From assembly GCA_050011895.1 (NCBI GenBank), contig JBEKIF010000017.1, forward strand, positions 1 through 64,000: a stretch of 64,000 nt of DNA, in the 5' to 3' direction. Under the pieces are notes generated by a model. The model was not told where the DNA came from, ran no database searches, and was given only the letters and a program-made list of their open reading frames with translations. This stretch comes from DATBGO01 sp050011895 (GTDB lineage Bacteria > Actinomycetota > Actinomycetes > Streptosporangiales > Streptosporangiaceae). The position numbers and the translations under genes were made by a program. Position 1 is the stretch's first letter; the number at the start of each line of letters is the position of its first letter. Positions 49,943 to 58,293 of the stretch are shown here, one piece after another.

Positions 49943-51073
49943 ATGCCAACCGATTTGCCATCCGCTGCTGAGCCGGTGCACGCTTCGCCGGCCTGCGGCG
50001 AGCTCGAGGCGATCCTGCTCGTCGGCGGCCAGGGGACGCGGCTGCGGCCGCTGACGATCACCACTCCCAAGCCGCTGCTGCCGACCGCCGGCGTCCCGTT
50101 CCTCGCTCACCAGCTGGCCAGGGCCGCGGCGAGCGGCATCACCAGGGTCGTGCTGGCCACCTCCTACCGCGCAGCGATGTTCGCCGACTGCTTCGGTGAC
50201 GGCGCGTCGTTCGGCCTGGAGATCGATTACGTCGAGGAGCCTGTCCCGCTCGGTACCGGCGGCGGAATCCGCAACGCGGCGGCCAGGCTGCGCAGCGGCC
50301 CCGCCGATCCCGTCGTGGTGCTGAACGGCGATGTGCTGTCCGGGCACGACCTGGTGACGCAGATTGACCTGCACCGCAAGACGGACGCGGCGGTGACCCT
50401 GCACCTGGTCGAGGTCCCCGACCCGGCCAGATTCGGCTGCGTGCCGACCGACTCCGACGGGCGCGTGACCGCGTTCCTCGAGAAGGCCCCCGATCCGGTG
50501 ACCAACCGGATCAACGCAGGCTGCTACATCTTCAGGCGAAATGTCATCGACAGGATCCCTGAGCGTCGGGTGGTCTCGGTCGAGCGCGAGACGTTCCCGG
50601 GCCTGATCGCAGCGGGGGACCTGGTCCTTAGCTATGTCGAAACCGCGTACTTCCTGGACGTGGGAACACCCGAAGCCTTCGTTCAGGGCTCTTGTGATCT
50701 CGTCCTTGGCGAGCTGGGCTCGACGGCGCTGCCTGGCCCCAGCGGCCCTGCCCTCCTGCTACCCGGAGCCGTGGTGGAGCCAGGGGCCAAGGTCGGCGGC
50801 GGCACTGCGGTGGGAGCCAGCTGCATGGTTGCCGACGGGGCTCAGGTCGCTGGGGCGGTGCTCTTCGACGGCGCGCGCATCGGGGCCGGTGCGATGGTCA
50901 ACTCCAGCGTGGTCGGCCGCGGCGCCTGCATCGGCGCGGGCGCGCAGCTTGATGGCGTGGTGATCGGCGACGGAGCCAGGATCGCGGAGGGCAACGAGCT
51001 GCGCCACGGGCTCCGGGTCTGGCCGGAAGTTGAGCTCGGCCCGACCGCAATCCGGTTCTCCACGGACACCTGA
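49943..51073 (+). CDS. NDP-sugar (mannose-1-phosphate guanylyltransferase-like) nucleotidyltransferase
   Basis: 376 aa. N-terminal nucleotidyltransferase motif ILLVGGQGTRLRPLTITTPK with LLPTAGVPFLAHQL; the sugar-binding VPLGTGGGIRNAAARL and VVLNGDVLSGHDLV follow; then INAGCYIFRRNVIDRIP. The C-terminal 120 residues are a left-handed beta helix of hexapeptide type (AVVEPGAKVGGGTAVGASCM). Closest in architecture to actinobacterial ManC/RmlA2 (Rv3264c), which makes GDP-mannose for lipoglycans. TAGTCT (49929-49934) sits 8 nt before the ATG, and the stop of the upstream gene overlaps it, so it may have its own leaderless promoter. Confidence 0.93.
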   Translation: MPTDLPSAAEPVHASPACGELEAILLVGGQGTRLRPLTITTPKPLLPTAGVPFLAHQLARAAASGITRVVLATSYRAAMFADCFGDGASFGLEIDYVEEPVPLGTGGGIRNAAARLRSGPADPVVVLNGDVLSGHDLVTQIDLHRKTDAAVTLHLVEVPDPARFGCVPTDSDGRVTAFLEKAPDPVTNRINAGCYIFRRNVIDRIPERRVVSVERETFPGLIAAGDLVLSYVETAYFLDVGTPEAFVQGSCDLVLGELGSTALPGPSGPALLLPGAVVEPGAKVGGGTAVGASCMVADGAQVAGAVLFDGARIGAGAMVNSSVVGRGACIGAGAQLDGVVIGDGARIAEGNELRHGLRVWPEVELGPTAIRFSTDT

Positions 51074-51148
51074 CCGCTGACACCAGACCGGCTGACGCCA
51101 GACCGCTGACGCCAGACCGCTGACACCTGACCGCTGACACCTGACCGC
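51062..51148 (+). repeat. 14-15-bp tandem repeats between two genes
   Basis: About five copies of GCTGACRCCWGACC (starts near 51076, 51091, 51105, 51119, 51133). The array begins at the nucleotidyltransferase stop codon and ends just before the ribosome site of the AlkA-like gene. Confidence 0.85.
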
Positions 51149-51164
51149 CTCAGGAGGTGCGCCA

Positions 51165-52187
51165 GTGACCGCCGGGCTGCCCGCCGCCGATGCGGGCTCG
51201 CGGACCGTGCGGCTCGTTCGTGAGTGGCGGGCCCCGTACCCGGTCGACGTGGCGGCGACTCTGTCCGTACACCGCCGCGGGCCGCGTGATCCTTCGTTCC
51301 GCGTCGACGCCGCGGGGGCGGTCTGGCGGACGTCGCTGGCTCCGGACGGCCCCGGCACGATCCGCGTGACAGCCGCGCCCGCGTCGCGGCAGGCAGCCAA
51401 CGCGTCGCGGCAGGCAGCCAACGCGTCGCCGCAGGCAGCCAACGCCGGCCGGAGCACCGTCGTCAGCGCAACCGCCTGGGGACCTGGCGCCGCCTGGCTG
51501 CTTGATCAGCTGCCCGGCCACCTCGGCGCGGGCGACGACCCGGGCGGCTTCGCCCCGGCCCACCCGTTCCTCCGCGAGCTGGCCAGGCGGCATCGCGGAA
51601 TGCGGGTCGGGCGCTCCGGCCGGGTGCTCGAAGCGCTCGTCCCCGCGGTGCTCGAGCAGAAGGTCGTCGGCCTGGAGGCGCACCGCGCCTGGCGGCAGCT
51701 GCTGCTGCGGCACGGGCTGCCCGCTCCGGGGCCGGCCCCGGCAGGCATGCGGGTGTTCCCGCCCGCCAGGACATGGGCCCGGATCCCGTCCTGGGACTGG
51801 CACCGGGCTGGCGTGGAGGCCGTCCGCGCGCGCACGATCGCCGCAGCCGCCCTGGCGGCCGGACGGCTTGAGGAGATCGCTGACCTGGCGGCCGAGGACG
51901 CCGATCGCAGGCTACGGGCGCTGCCTGGCATCGGGCCCTGGACCTCAGCCGAGGTCAGGCAGCGGGCTTGCGGCGACGCGGACGCGGTGACGGTCGGCGA
52001 CTATAACCTGCCCGCGATGGTCGGCTGGGCGCTTGCCGGGCGGATCGTGGACGATGCCGGGATGCTGGAGTTGCTCGCCCCGTACGCCGGCCACCGGCAC
52101 CGGGCGGCGAGACTGATCGAGCTGGGCGGCGCCCGCCCCCCGTGCCGCGGCCCCAGGCTCGCCGCGCGCGACTACCGCGCGTTCTAG
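51165..52187 (+). CDS. AlkA-like DNA-3-methyladenine glycosylase
   Basis: 340 aa. The helix-hairpin-helix glycosylase fold is visible: VLEALVPAVLEQKVVGLEAH, RLRALPGIGPWTSAEVRQRA (HhH, about 250-270), and the catalytic aspartate in AVTVGDYNLPAMVGWAL (about 279), ending with YAGHRHRAARLIELGGARPP. It should remove alkylated bases from DNA. The N-terminal 130 residues contain the family's beta-rich domain and an in-frame run ASRQAANASRQAANASPQ from three 21-bp repeats (about 51379-51445), an insert in a loop. GTG 51165 has AGGAGG 7 nt upstream. Confidence 0.92.
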   Translation: MTAGLPAADAGSRTVRLVREWRAPYPVDVAATLSVHRRGPRDPSFRVDAAGAVWRTSLAPDGPGTIRVTAAPASRQAANASRQAANASPQAANAGRSTVVSATAWGPGAAWLLDQLPGHLGAGDDPGGFAPAHPFLRELARRHRGMRVGRSGRVLEALVPAVLEQKVVGLEAHRAWRQLLLRHGLPAPGPAPAGMRVFPPARTWARIPSWDWHRAGVEAVRARTIAAAALAAGRLEEIADLAAEDADRRLRALPGIGPWTSAEVRQRACGDADAVTVGDYNLPAMVGWALAGRIVDDAGMLELLAPYAGHRHRAARLIELGGARPPCRGPRLAARDYRAF

Positions 52188-52252
52188 CCAGCCAGGACTG
52201 GGTGCCGGAGACCGGCGGCCGGGCGCCGGCGGCCGGACCCTACGCTGGATCT

Positions 52253-54928
52253 ATGAGCGCCGATGCGGCCAGCCGCAGCCCCAGCCCGCAGGACCCGCAG
52301 CTTGCGCGCCCCCCGCAGCCCGCGACGGCAGCCGGGCCGAGGCCGTCCGATAGCGCGCTGCGCCGGTCGCTCGCCCGCGCGCGCGATGGCAAGGCACTCG
52401 ACCAGGCCGAGGCGGCCACCCTGCTGCACGCCCGCGGCGAGCAGCTGACCCAGCTGCTCGGCTATGCGTCCAGGACCAGGGACGCGGGCCTGGAGGCAGC
52501 CGGGCGGCCTGGCGTCATCACCTACTCGCGCAAGGTCTTCATCCCGCTGACCCGGCTGTGCAGGGACCGCTGCGGCTACTGCACGTTCGCCACCGTGCCG
52601 GGCCGGCTGCCCAGTCCGTACCTGTCCCCGGACGAGGTCATCGAGATCGCGGCCGCCGGTGCCGCGGTCGGCTGCAAGGAGGCCCTGTTCACGCTCGGCG
52701 ACCGGCCCGAGGACCGCTGGCACGCCGCACGCGAGTGGCTCGACGCGCACGGGTATGACGACACGCTGTCCTACGTCAGGGCGATGGCGATCCGGGTTCT
52801 CGAGGAGACCGGCCTGCTGCCGCATCTCAACCCGGGCGTCCTGCGCTGGCAGGATTTCCAGCGGCTCAAGCCCGTCGCGCCGTCGATGGGGATGATGCTG
52901 GAGACCACGGCGGAGCGCCTGTTCACCGACAAGGGCGCGGCGCATTTCGGCAGCCCGGACAAGGACCCGAAGGTCCGGCTGCGGGTGCTGGAGGATGCCG
53001 GCCGCAGCAACGTGCCGTTCACCACCGGGATCCTGATCGGGATCGGGGAGACGCTGGCGGAGCGGACCGATTCGATCTTCGCGATCCGGCAGGTAGCCCG
53101 CGAGTACCGCGGCATCCAGGAAGTCATCGTGCAGAACTTCCGCGCCAAGCCGGATACCAAGATGCGCGGCGGGCCCGACGCGGAGCTTGACGACCTGGCC
53201 GCCACCATCGCGGTCGCCCGGCTGGTGCTCGGCCCGACGGCGCGGATCCAGGCGCCGCCCAACCTGATCGGCGACCAGTACGGGCTTATCCTGGCCGCCG
53301 GCATCGATGACTGGGGCGGCGTCTCGCCGCTGACCCCCGACCACGTGAACCCGGAACGCCCCTGGCCGCAGATCGACGACCTGGCGCGGCGCACCGCCGC
53401 GGCCGGCTTCGAGCTGCGCGAGCGGCTCACCGCCTACCCTGGCTACCTGCGCGAGCCGTGGCTGGACCCGAGGCTCGCTGGGCACGTCGCCGCGCTGGCC
53501 GACCCGGCAACCGGGCTGGCCCGTGACGGGGCGATGCCGCGCGGCCTGCCGTGGCAGGAACCCGACGGCGGCTGGGGCGAGGCCGCGGGCCGGACCGACC
53601 TGCACGTGACGATCGACACCACCGGCCGGACCAGCGACCGCAGGGACGACTTCGCCGAGGTGTACGGGGACTGGACCGAGATAGGGGCCAGGATCGAGCC
53701 GGCGGCCCGCCGGTCCGCACAGCCCGCCAGCGCGCCGCAGCGGCTGCGCGCAGAGGTGCTCGCGGCGCTCCGCCGGGCCGAGCGTGACCCGGCGGGTCTC
53801 ACCGACGCGCAGGCGCTCGCGCTCCTCGACGCGGACGGCCCGGAGCTTGAGGCGCTCGCCGGGCTGGCCAACTCACTGCGCATCCAGGCGGTCGGCGACG
53901 ACGTCAGCTACGTCGTCAACCGCAACATCAACTTCACCAACGTCTGCTACACCGGCTGCAGGTTCTGCGCGTTCGCACAGCGCCGCACCGATGCCGACGC
54001 CTACACGCTCTCCCTCGAGCAGGTCGGCGACCGCGCCGTGGAAGCGTGGGGGGCAGGCGCCACCGAGGTCTGCATGCAGGGCGGGATCCACCCGGATCTG
54101 CCCGGCACCGCGTACTTCGAGATCGCGGCCGAGGTCAAGCGCCGGTGCCCGGACATGCACGTACACGCGTTCTCGCCGATGGAGGTCGCCAACGGCGCAT
54201 CGCGCACCGGCCTGCCGGTCCGCGAGTGGCTGGTCAGGGCCCGCGAAGCAGGCGTCGGCTCGCTGCCGGGCACCGCCGCCGAGATCCTGGACGACGAGGT
54301 CCGCTGGGTGCTCACCAAGGGCAAGCTGCCCGCTGCCGCGTGGATCGAGGTGATCACGACGGCACATGAGCTCGGCATCCCGACCAGCGCGACAATGATG
54401 TACGGGCACGTCGACACGCCGGCCCACTGGGTCGGCCACCTGCGGGTCATCCGCGGCATCCAGGAGCGCACCGGCGGCTTCACCGAGTTCGTGCTGCTCC
54501 CGTTCGTGCACGCGAGCTCGCCGATCTACCTGGCCGGTCTGGCTCGCCCCGGCCCGACCCGCCGGGAGAACCGCGCCGTGCACGCCGTGTCCAGGCTGCT
54601 GCTGCACGGCGCGATCAGCTCCGTCCAGTGTTCCTGGGTCAAGCTCGGCGAGGATCTCTGCCGCGATGTGCTGGCCGGCGGCGTCAACGACCTGGGCGGC
54701 ACCCTGATGGAGGAAACCATCTCCAGGATGGCCGGCTCGCAGAACGGTTCCTATAAGACGATCAGCGAGCTTGCCGCGATGGTGGCCCCGACCGGGAGGC
54801 CGATGCGGCAGCGGACGACGACCTACGGAAGACCAACGACTGAACGGCTCGCCGCGGCCAGTGCCAGCGACGGGGTCTGCGCCGCCGTGCGCGGGCCATC
54901 GGCCTCGCTCCCGCTGGTCCAGGCGTAG
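52253..54928 (+). CDS. fbiC: Bifunctional FO synthase (CofG-CofH fusion)
   Basis: About 891 aa with two radical-SAM halves. FbiC condenses a pyrimidine intermediate with tyrosine to make FO, the deazaflavin core of coenzyme F420. The CofG half has CRDRCGYC (about 103-110) with FTLGDRPEDRWHAAREWLD and MMLETTAERLF. The CofH half has CYTGCRFC (about 565-572), EVCMQGGIHPDLPGTAYFEI, HVHAFSPMEVANG, and PSRPTRRENRAVHAVSRLL-like sequence near the end. The ATG at 52253 has TACGCT (52241-52246) 6 nt upstream, a leaderless signature. A long frame upstream to 52142 overlaps the AlkA gene and is rejected. fbiC faces fbiB-fbiA across a repeat-rich gap. Confidence 0.97.
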   Translation: MSADAASRSPSPQDPQLARPPQPATAAGPRPSDSALRRSLARARDGKALDQAEAATLLHARGEQLTQLLGYASRTRDAGLEAAGRPGVITYSRKVFIPLTRLCRDRCGYCTFATVPGRLPSPYLSPDEVIEIAAAGAAVGCKEALFTLGDRPEDRWHAAREWLDAHGYDDTLSYVRAMAIRVLEETGLLPHLNPGVLRWQDFQRLKPVAPSMGMMLETTAERLFTDKGAAHFGSPDKDPKVRLRVLEDAGRSNVPFTTGILIGIGETLAERTDSIFAIRQVAREYRGIQEVIVQNFRAKPDTKMRGGPDAELDDLAATIAVARLVLGPTARIQAPPNLIGDQYGLILAAGIDDWGGVSPLTPDHVNPERPWPQIDDLARRTAAAGFELRERLTAYPGYLREPWLDPRLAGHVAALADPATGLARDGAMPRGLPWQEPDGGWGEAAGRTDLHVTIDTTGRTSDRRDDFAEVYGDWTEIGARIEPAARRSAQPASAPQRLRAEVLAALRRAERDPAGLTDAQALALLDADGPELEALAGLANSLRIQAVGDDVSYVVNRNINFTNVCYTGCRFCAFAQRRTDADAYTLSLEQVGDRAVEAWGAGATEVCMQGGIHPDLPGTAYFEIAAEVKRRCPDMHVHAFSPMEVANGASRTGLPVREWLVRAREAGVGSLPGTAAEILDDEVRWVLTKGKLPAAAWIEVITTAHELGIPTSATMMYGHVDTPAHWVGHLRVIRGIQERTGGFTEFVLLPFVHASSPIYLAGLARPGPTRRENRAVHAVSRLLLHGAISSVQCSWVKLGEDLCRDVLAGGVNDLGGTLMEETISRMAGSQNGSYKTISELAAMVAPTGRPMRQRTTTYGRPTTERLAAASASDGVCAAVRGPSASLPLVQA

Positions 54929-54938
54929 CGACGCTGGT

Positions 54939-55176
54939 CCCGCCCGGCGTCCGTTCGGGCTGGCCCGGGCGCGGCGGCGCGGTCCCGCCCCGGCGTCCGC
55001 TTCCGACCGGCTTGGCCCCGGGCGCGGCGGCGCGGTCCCGCCCCGGCGTCCGCTTCCGACCGGCTTGGCCCCGGGCGCGGCGGCGCGGTCCCCCCCGGCG
55101 TCCGCTTCCGACCGGCTTGGCCCCGGCGCGGCGGCCCGGTCCCGCCCCGGCGTCCGCTACAGACCGGCTTGTGCGG
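54939..55176. repeat. 53-bp minisatellite
   Basis: Unit begins CCCGCCCCGGCGTCCGCTTC and contains a CCGACCGGCTTGG core. Full copies start near 54984, 55037 and 55090, with degenerate ones at both ends (near 54939 and 55141). The interior copies are almost identical, so the array is recent or homogenised by recombination. Period 53 is not a multiple of three, which fits a non-coding array. Confidence 0.92.
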
Positions 55177-55186
55177 TCCAAATTTC

Positions 55187-55256
55187 ACTTGTACCGGATT
55201 TTGTGGGAATATATTGGACATAAGGGTCGCAGAATCACTCATAATCCGGTACAAGT
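55187..55256. repeat. AT-rich element with 14-bp terminal inverted repeats
   Basis: ACTTGTACCGGATT (55187-55200) and AATCCGGTACAAGT (55243-55256) are exact inverted repeats enclosing 42 bp that are far AT-richer than the genome (GGAATATATTGGACATAAG). Possible readings are a non-autonomous mobile-element remnant, a regulator operator or a bidirectional terminator between the convergent genes. No clear target duplication is seen. Confidence 0.8.
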
Positions 55257-55331
55257 ACCTCATCGGCCCACTGGCGGACCCTGGTCGGCGCGGTGGGCGG
55301 CGACCGGTTGCTGTCACGCTGATCGCTGCTG

Positions 55332-56612
55332 TCACATAGTCATCAGAAATCTCTCTGGAACCCTGGGCGGCCTGGGCGGGGGAGCGCTGGCCGGGTGGCC
55401 GACGCCTATCGCGCCCATCGGCTCCCAGCCTGATGGCAGTCCCAGCGACTGAGCGGCGACCTGCTTGCAGAACAGCGCGCTCGACACCCAGCAGGACCCG
55501 AGACCCTCCACAGCGAGCGCGACGAGCAGGTTCTGCACGGCGGCACCCATCGCAACGACGAACATTGTCCGCTCGGCCGCCGCGCGCCGCTGGTCGGGGT
55601 AGGGGTGCGCCGCGTCGCTCGTGAGACAGGGGACGATGATAAGCGGCGCCCGGCGCAGCGGCTCGCCGCGCCGCACCCGGCGGGCGATCTGTTCCTGGCT
55701 GAACCCGTCGCCGCGCAGGTCGGCAGTCCACGCCGCGAGCATGTCGTCAAGCAGTGCCATCCTGGCCCGCTCCGACTCCACGATCGCGAACCGCCACGGC
55801 TCGCTGTGGTGCGGCGCGGGCGCCGTGACGGCGGCCGCGATCGCGCGGTGGACGGCTTCCGGGCTGACCGGGTCGGCCGTGAACTCGCGGACGGTGCGCC
55901 GCTCGGCGAGCACATCAGCGGCGCCAAGCCGGAACATGTCCTCGGCGGCGGGCCGGATCAAGGCGGCGGCACCCGGCCCGTCCGCCGCTGTCACCAGCTC
56001 GGACAGGCCGCGCACGATGGCGACAGGCAGCTGCATCGTCTTGCCCTTGACCAGGTCAGCGGCGCCCGCGATCTCGTCGGCCACCGCCGCGACAGTTACC
56101 TCAAGCGGGTTGCCGAAGGTGTCGGCCTGGCCCCGGTGATCGCGCAACGGCGCAATCCCGGCCGTCCCGATGGCGGTGTCGGTCTGGCCGACTCGCCATG
56201 GCCGGCCCATGGTGTCGGTGATGATGACCCCGACCGTGACACCGCGCAGGTCGCCCAGGGCCTTCCGCAGCCGCCTGGCCGAACCGTCCGGGTCGTCGGG
56301 TAGCAGCACCACGGTGCCCGCGGCGGTGTTGGATGCGTCCACGCCGGCGGCGGCCAGTACCAGGCCGTGCCTGGTCACCGCGATCGTGGTGGCGCCCCGG
56401 CGGGCTACCACGCGAACCGTCTCGGAGTCGATCGCGCTGTCCCGGTCAGCACGCACTACCTTGCCCTCGGCCTTACTGATGATCTTGGAGGTGACTATGA
56501 CGAGGTCGCCGTCGCGCAGGTCGGCTACGGCGTCCGAGATGAGCGCGGCGAGATCGGCACCTGTCTCGATTTCGGGCAGTCCGGCGATCCCCGTGACAGT
56601 CAGATGGCTCAC
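55332..56612 (-). CDS. fbiB: Coenzyme F420:L-glutamate ligase with C-terminal nitroreductase-like domain
   Basis: 426 aa. Residues 1-245 are the CofE-type ligase: PEIETGADLAALISDAVADL, VIVTSKIISKAEGKVVRA, TRHGLVLAAAGVDASNTAAG, VIITDTMGRPWRVGQTDTAI and ADEIAGAADLVKGKTMQLPV. The rest is an FMN-binding nitroreductase-like domain (ERRTVREFTADPVSPEAVHR; HHSEPWRFAIVES; VEGLGSCWVSSALF), the fusion found in actinobacterial FbiB, which adds the gamma-glutamate tail and reduces dehydro-F420-0. It starts with GTG 56612, overlapping the fbiA stop by 4 nt (GTGA), so translation is coupled. Confidence 0.97.
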   Translation of the reverse strand: MSHLTVTGIAGLPEIETGADLAALISDAVADLRDGDLVIVTSKIISKAEGKVVRADRDSAIDSETVRVVARRGATTIAVTRHGLVLAAAGVDASNTAAGTVVLLPDDPDGSARRLRKALGDLRGVTVGVIITDTMGRPWRVGQTDTAIGTAGIAPLRDHRGQADTFGNPLEVTVAAVADEIAGAADLVKGKTMQLPVAIVRGLSELVTAADGPGAAALIRPAAEDMFRLGAADVLAERRTVREFTADPVSPEAVHRAIAAAVTAPAPHHSEPWRFAIVESERARMALLDDMLAAWTADLRGDGFSQEQIARRVRRGEPLRRAPLIIVPCLTSDAAHPYPDQRRAAAERTMFVVAMGAAVQNLLVALAVEGLGSCWVSSALFCKQVAAQSLGLPSGWEPMGAIGVGHPASAPPPRPPRVPERFLMTM

Positions 56613-57559
56613 TGGCTGAGCTCCTCGGCGAGGGCAAGTGCCGCGCGGGCGATCTCAGCGGACGCTTGCAGATCGGTCATGTAGAGCGGGATCGGCCGGA
56701 CCGTGATCCCGGCGAGCCCGGGGGCGCCGACGGCGTCAGCGTCCTTCTCGTCGACTAGCCAGCCATCGAGCAGCCCGGGCCCGTAATGGGCCCCGACGGC
56801 GGCGGCGGTGGTCTGGACGCCGATGGACGCCAGGCACGCGTCGGCCATGCCGCGCACCGGCGCACCGCCGATGATCGGCGAGATGCCGACCACGGTCTTC
56901 GCGCGGACGGCCGCGGCTATCCCGGGAACCGACAGGATGATTCCGACGCTGACCACCGGGTTGGACGGGGGCAGCACGACGTAGTCGGCGGCCGTGATGG
57001 CTTCGAGCACGCCTGGCGCCGGACTCGCGCCCTCCGCTCCGGCGGCGATGAACTGCCTGGCCGGGACCTTGGCGTGCATCCGGACCCACCACTCCTGGAA
57101 ATGCACGGTTCGAGTGCGGTGATCGTCGTCGATCACGACGTGAGTCTCGATCTTGTCGTCGGACATCGGCAGCAGGGTGACGCCCGGGCGCCAGCGCTGG
57201 CACAGGGTGCGGGTCGCTGCAGACAGCGGGAGCCCGGCGGCCAGCATGCTGGTACGGGCAATGTGGGTGGCGAAGTCGCGGTCGCCGAGGGTGAACCAGT
57301 CCGGCTCGCAGCCGTAGGCGGTGAGCTCGCGGAGCACGGTGAACGTCTCCTCGTCCCGTCCCCAGCCCTGCTGCTCGCTGATCCCGCCGCCCAGGGTGTA
57401 CATGACGGTATCCAGGTCCGGGCTGACGTGCAGGCCGAACAGGCTGATGTCGTCGCCGGTGTTGCCGATGACCGTGATCTCGGCGCCGGGCGCGGCGGCC
57501 TTCAGCCCGCGCAGAAACCGGGCACCGCCGACGCCGCCTGCGAGAACGGTGATGCGCAT
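56609..57559 (-). CDS. fbiA: 2-phospho-L-lactate (phosphoenolpyruvyl) transferase of F420 synthesis
   Basis: 316 aa, normal for CofD/FbiA. It joins the phospho-lactyl or enolpyruvyl moiety to FO. Signature segments are ITVLAGGVGGARFLRGL at the N-terminus, VIGNTGDDISLFGLHVSPDL, DTVMYTLGGGISEQQGWGR, LGDRDFATHIARTSML, VLPPSNPVVSVGIILSVPGI and VGISPIIGGAPVRGMADACL. It starts the fbiA-fbiB operon and is divergent from whiB across about 247 bp, as in M. tuberculosis (Rv3261 next to whiB2). The AAGACT at 6 nt before the ATG hints at a leaderless start, but with a poor -10. Confidence 0.97.
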   Translation of the reverse strand: MRITVLAGGVGGARFLRGLKAAAPGAEITVIGNTGDDISLFGLHVSPDLDTVMYTLGGGISEQQGWGRDEETFTVLRELTAYGCEPDWFTLGDRDFATHIARTSMLAAGLPLSAATRTLCQRWRPGVTLLPMSDDKIETHVVIDDDHRTRTVHFQEWWVRMHAKVPARQFIAAGAEGASPAPGVLEAITAADYVVLPPSNPVVSVGIILSVPGIAAAVRAKTVVGISPIIGGAPVRGMADACLASIGVQTTAAAVGAHYGPGLLDGWLVDEKDADAVGAPGLAGITVRPIPLYMTDLQASAEIARAALALAEELSQ

Positions 57560-57698
57560 GGCCGCAGTCTTGCAGGCTGACTCCGGCCTGGCAGCATCGG
57601 TGCCGCCAGCAGGCCCGGGGGTGCTGTGATCCCAGGAAAATCACGCTGGACTTTCCCGTCATCAGGGGCATCAGGTTGGCCATTATCACGTATCACTC

Positions 57699-57728
57699 TT
57701 GACTCAGCGCAAGACACGCGGCTGTAAT
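57699..57728 (+). promoter_or_regulatory. Candidate whiB promoter
   Basis: TTGACT (57699-57704), 18-nt spacer, TGTAAT (57723-57728), close to the primary-sigma consensus. Transcription would start near 57735, giving a leader of about 70 nt to GTG 57807, which is preceded by GGAGG about 7 nt upstream. Confidence 0.6.
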
Positions 57729-57806
57729 TTCAGCTATGTAATTCTCGCTGCCTTGCCCAGCCGGGCGGCGAGTTGACGGGGTTGTCGGAGGGGATGGAGG
57801 TGTGCT

Positions 57807-58088
57807 GTGGCTGACGTCATCGTCTCGCTGGTGCACGACGGGGTTGGTATCGGCGTTGATGATGCCGGGAACCTCGGCTGGCAGGATCGCGCCCTGTGCG
57901 CGCAGACCGATCCAGAGGCCTTCTTCCCTGAGAAGGGGGGCTCGACCAGGGAGGCCAAGAGGGTATGCCGCGGCTGCGAGGTCAGGGCGGAGTGTCTGGA
58001 GTACGCGCTGGAGCATGACGAGCGCTTCGGGATCTGGGGCGGGCTATCTGAACGCGAGCGCAGGCGGCTGAAGCGCCAGGCCGTATAG
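57807..58088 (+). CDS. WhiB-family regulator (WhiB/WhmD type)
   Basis: 93 aa. Fe-S cysteines C31, C54, C57, C63 in RALCAQTDPEAFFPEKGG and VCRGCEVRAECLEYALE, and the sigma-contacting turn FGIWGGLSERERRRLK. There is no AT-hook. The acidic N-terminus and position next to fbiA match Streptomyces WhiB and mycobacterial WhiB2/WhmD, regulators of septation and sporulation (recalled synteny). GTG 57807 starts a typical short lead. It is divergent from fbiA. Confidence 0.94.
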   Translation: MADVIVSLVHDGVGIGVDDAGNLGWQDRALCAQTDPEAFFPEKGGSTREAKRVCRGCEVRAECLEYALEHDERFGIWGGLSERERRRLKRQAV

Positions 58089-58293
58089 CCGTGTCGTGAG
58101 GCGGTGACCTGGGCAGACGGATCCGGGTCGGCGCAAGCGCCGTCGTGGCGGGGGAGCGCGAAGGCCGGCGACTGGCCGCCTTAGTGCTCCTGGTTCGCGT
58201 ATTGTTCACCGCGTGCCCTCGCCCCCGAAGACCGGTGCGCACGTAGCAGCGCCAGACCTGCAGGTAGCCCTCTGAGCAGCATGCGGATCCCAG

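Larger units (their letters stand above)
54929..55331. other. Repeat-filled gap between convergent fbiC and fbiB
   Basis: 403 bp with no supportable gene. It contains about 4.5 copies of a 53-bp GC-rich tandem repeat (54939-55176), then an AT-rich inverted-repeat element (55187-55256). Long open frames here arise from the repeats. Confidence 0.75.

Noticed and set aside
54939..55256. CRISPR array between fbiC and fbiB
   Set aside because: The 53-bp units abut each other with no unique spacers, and no cas gene is present.
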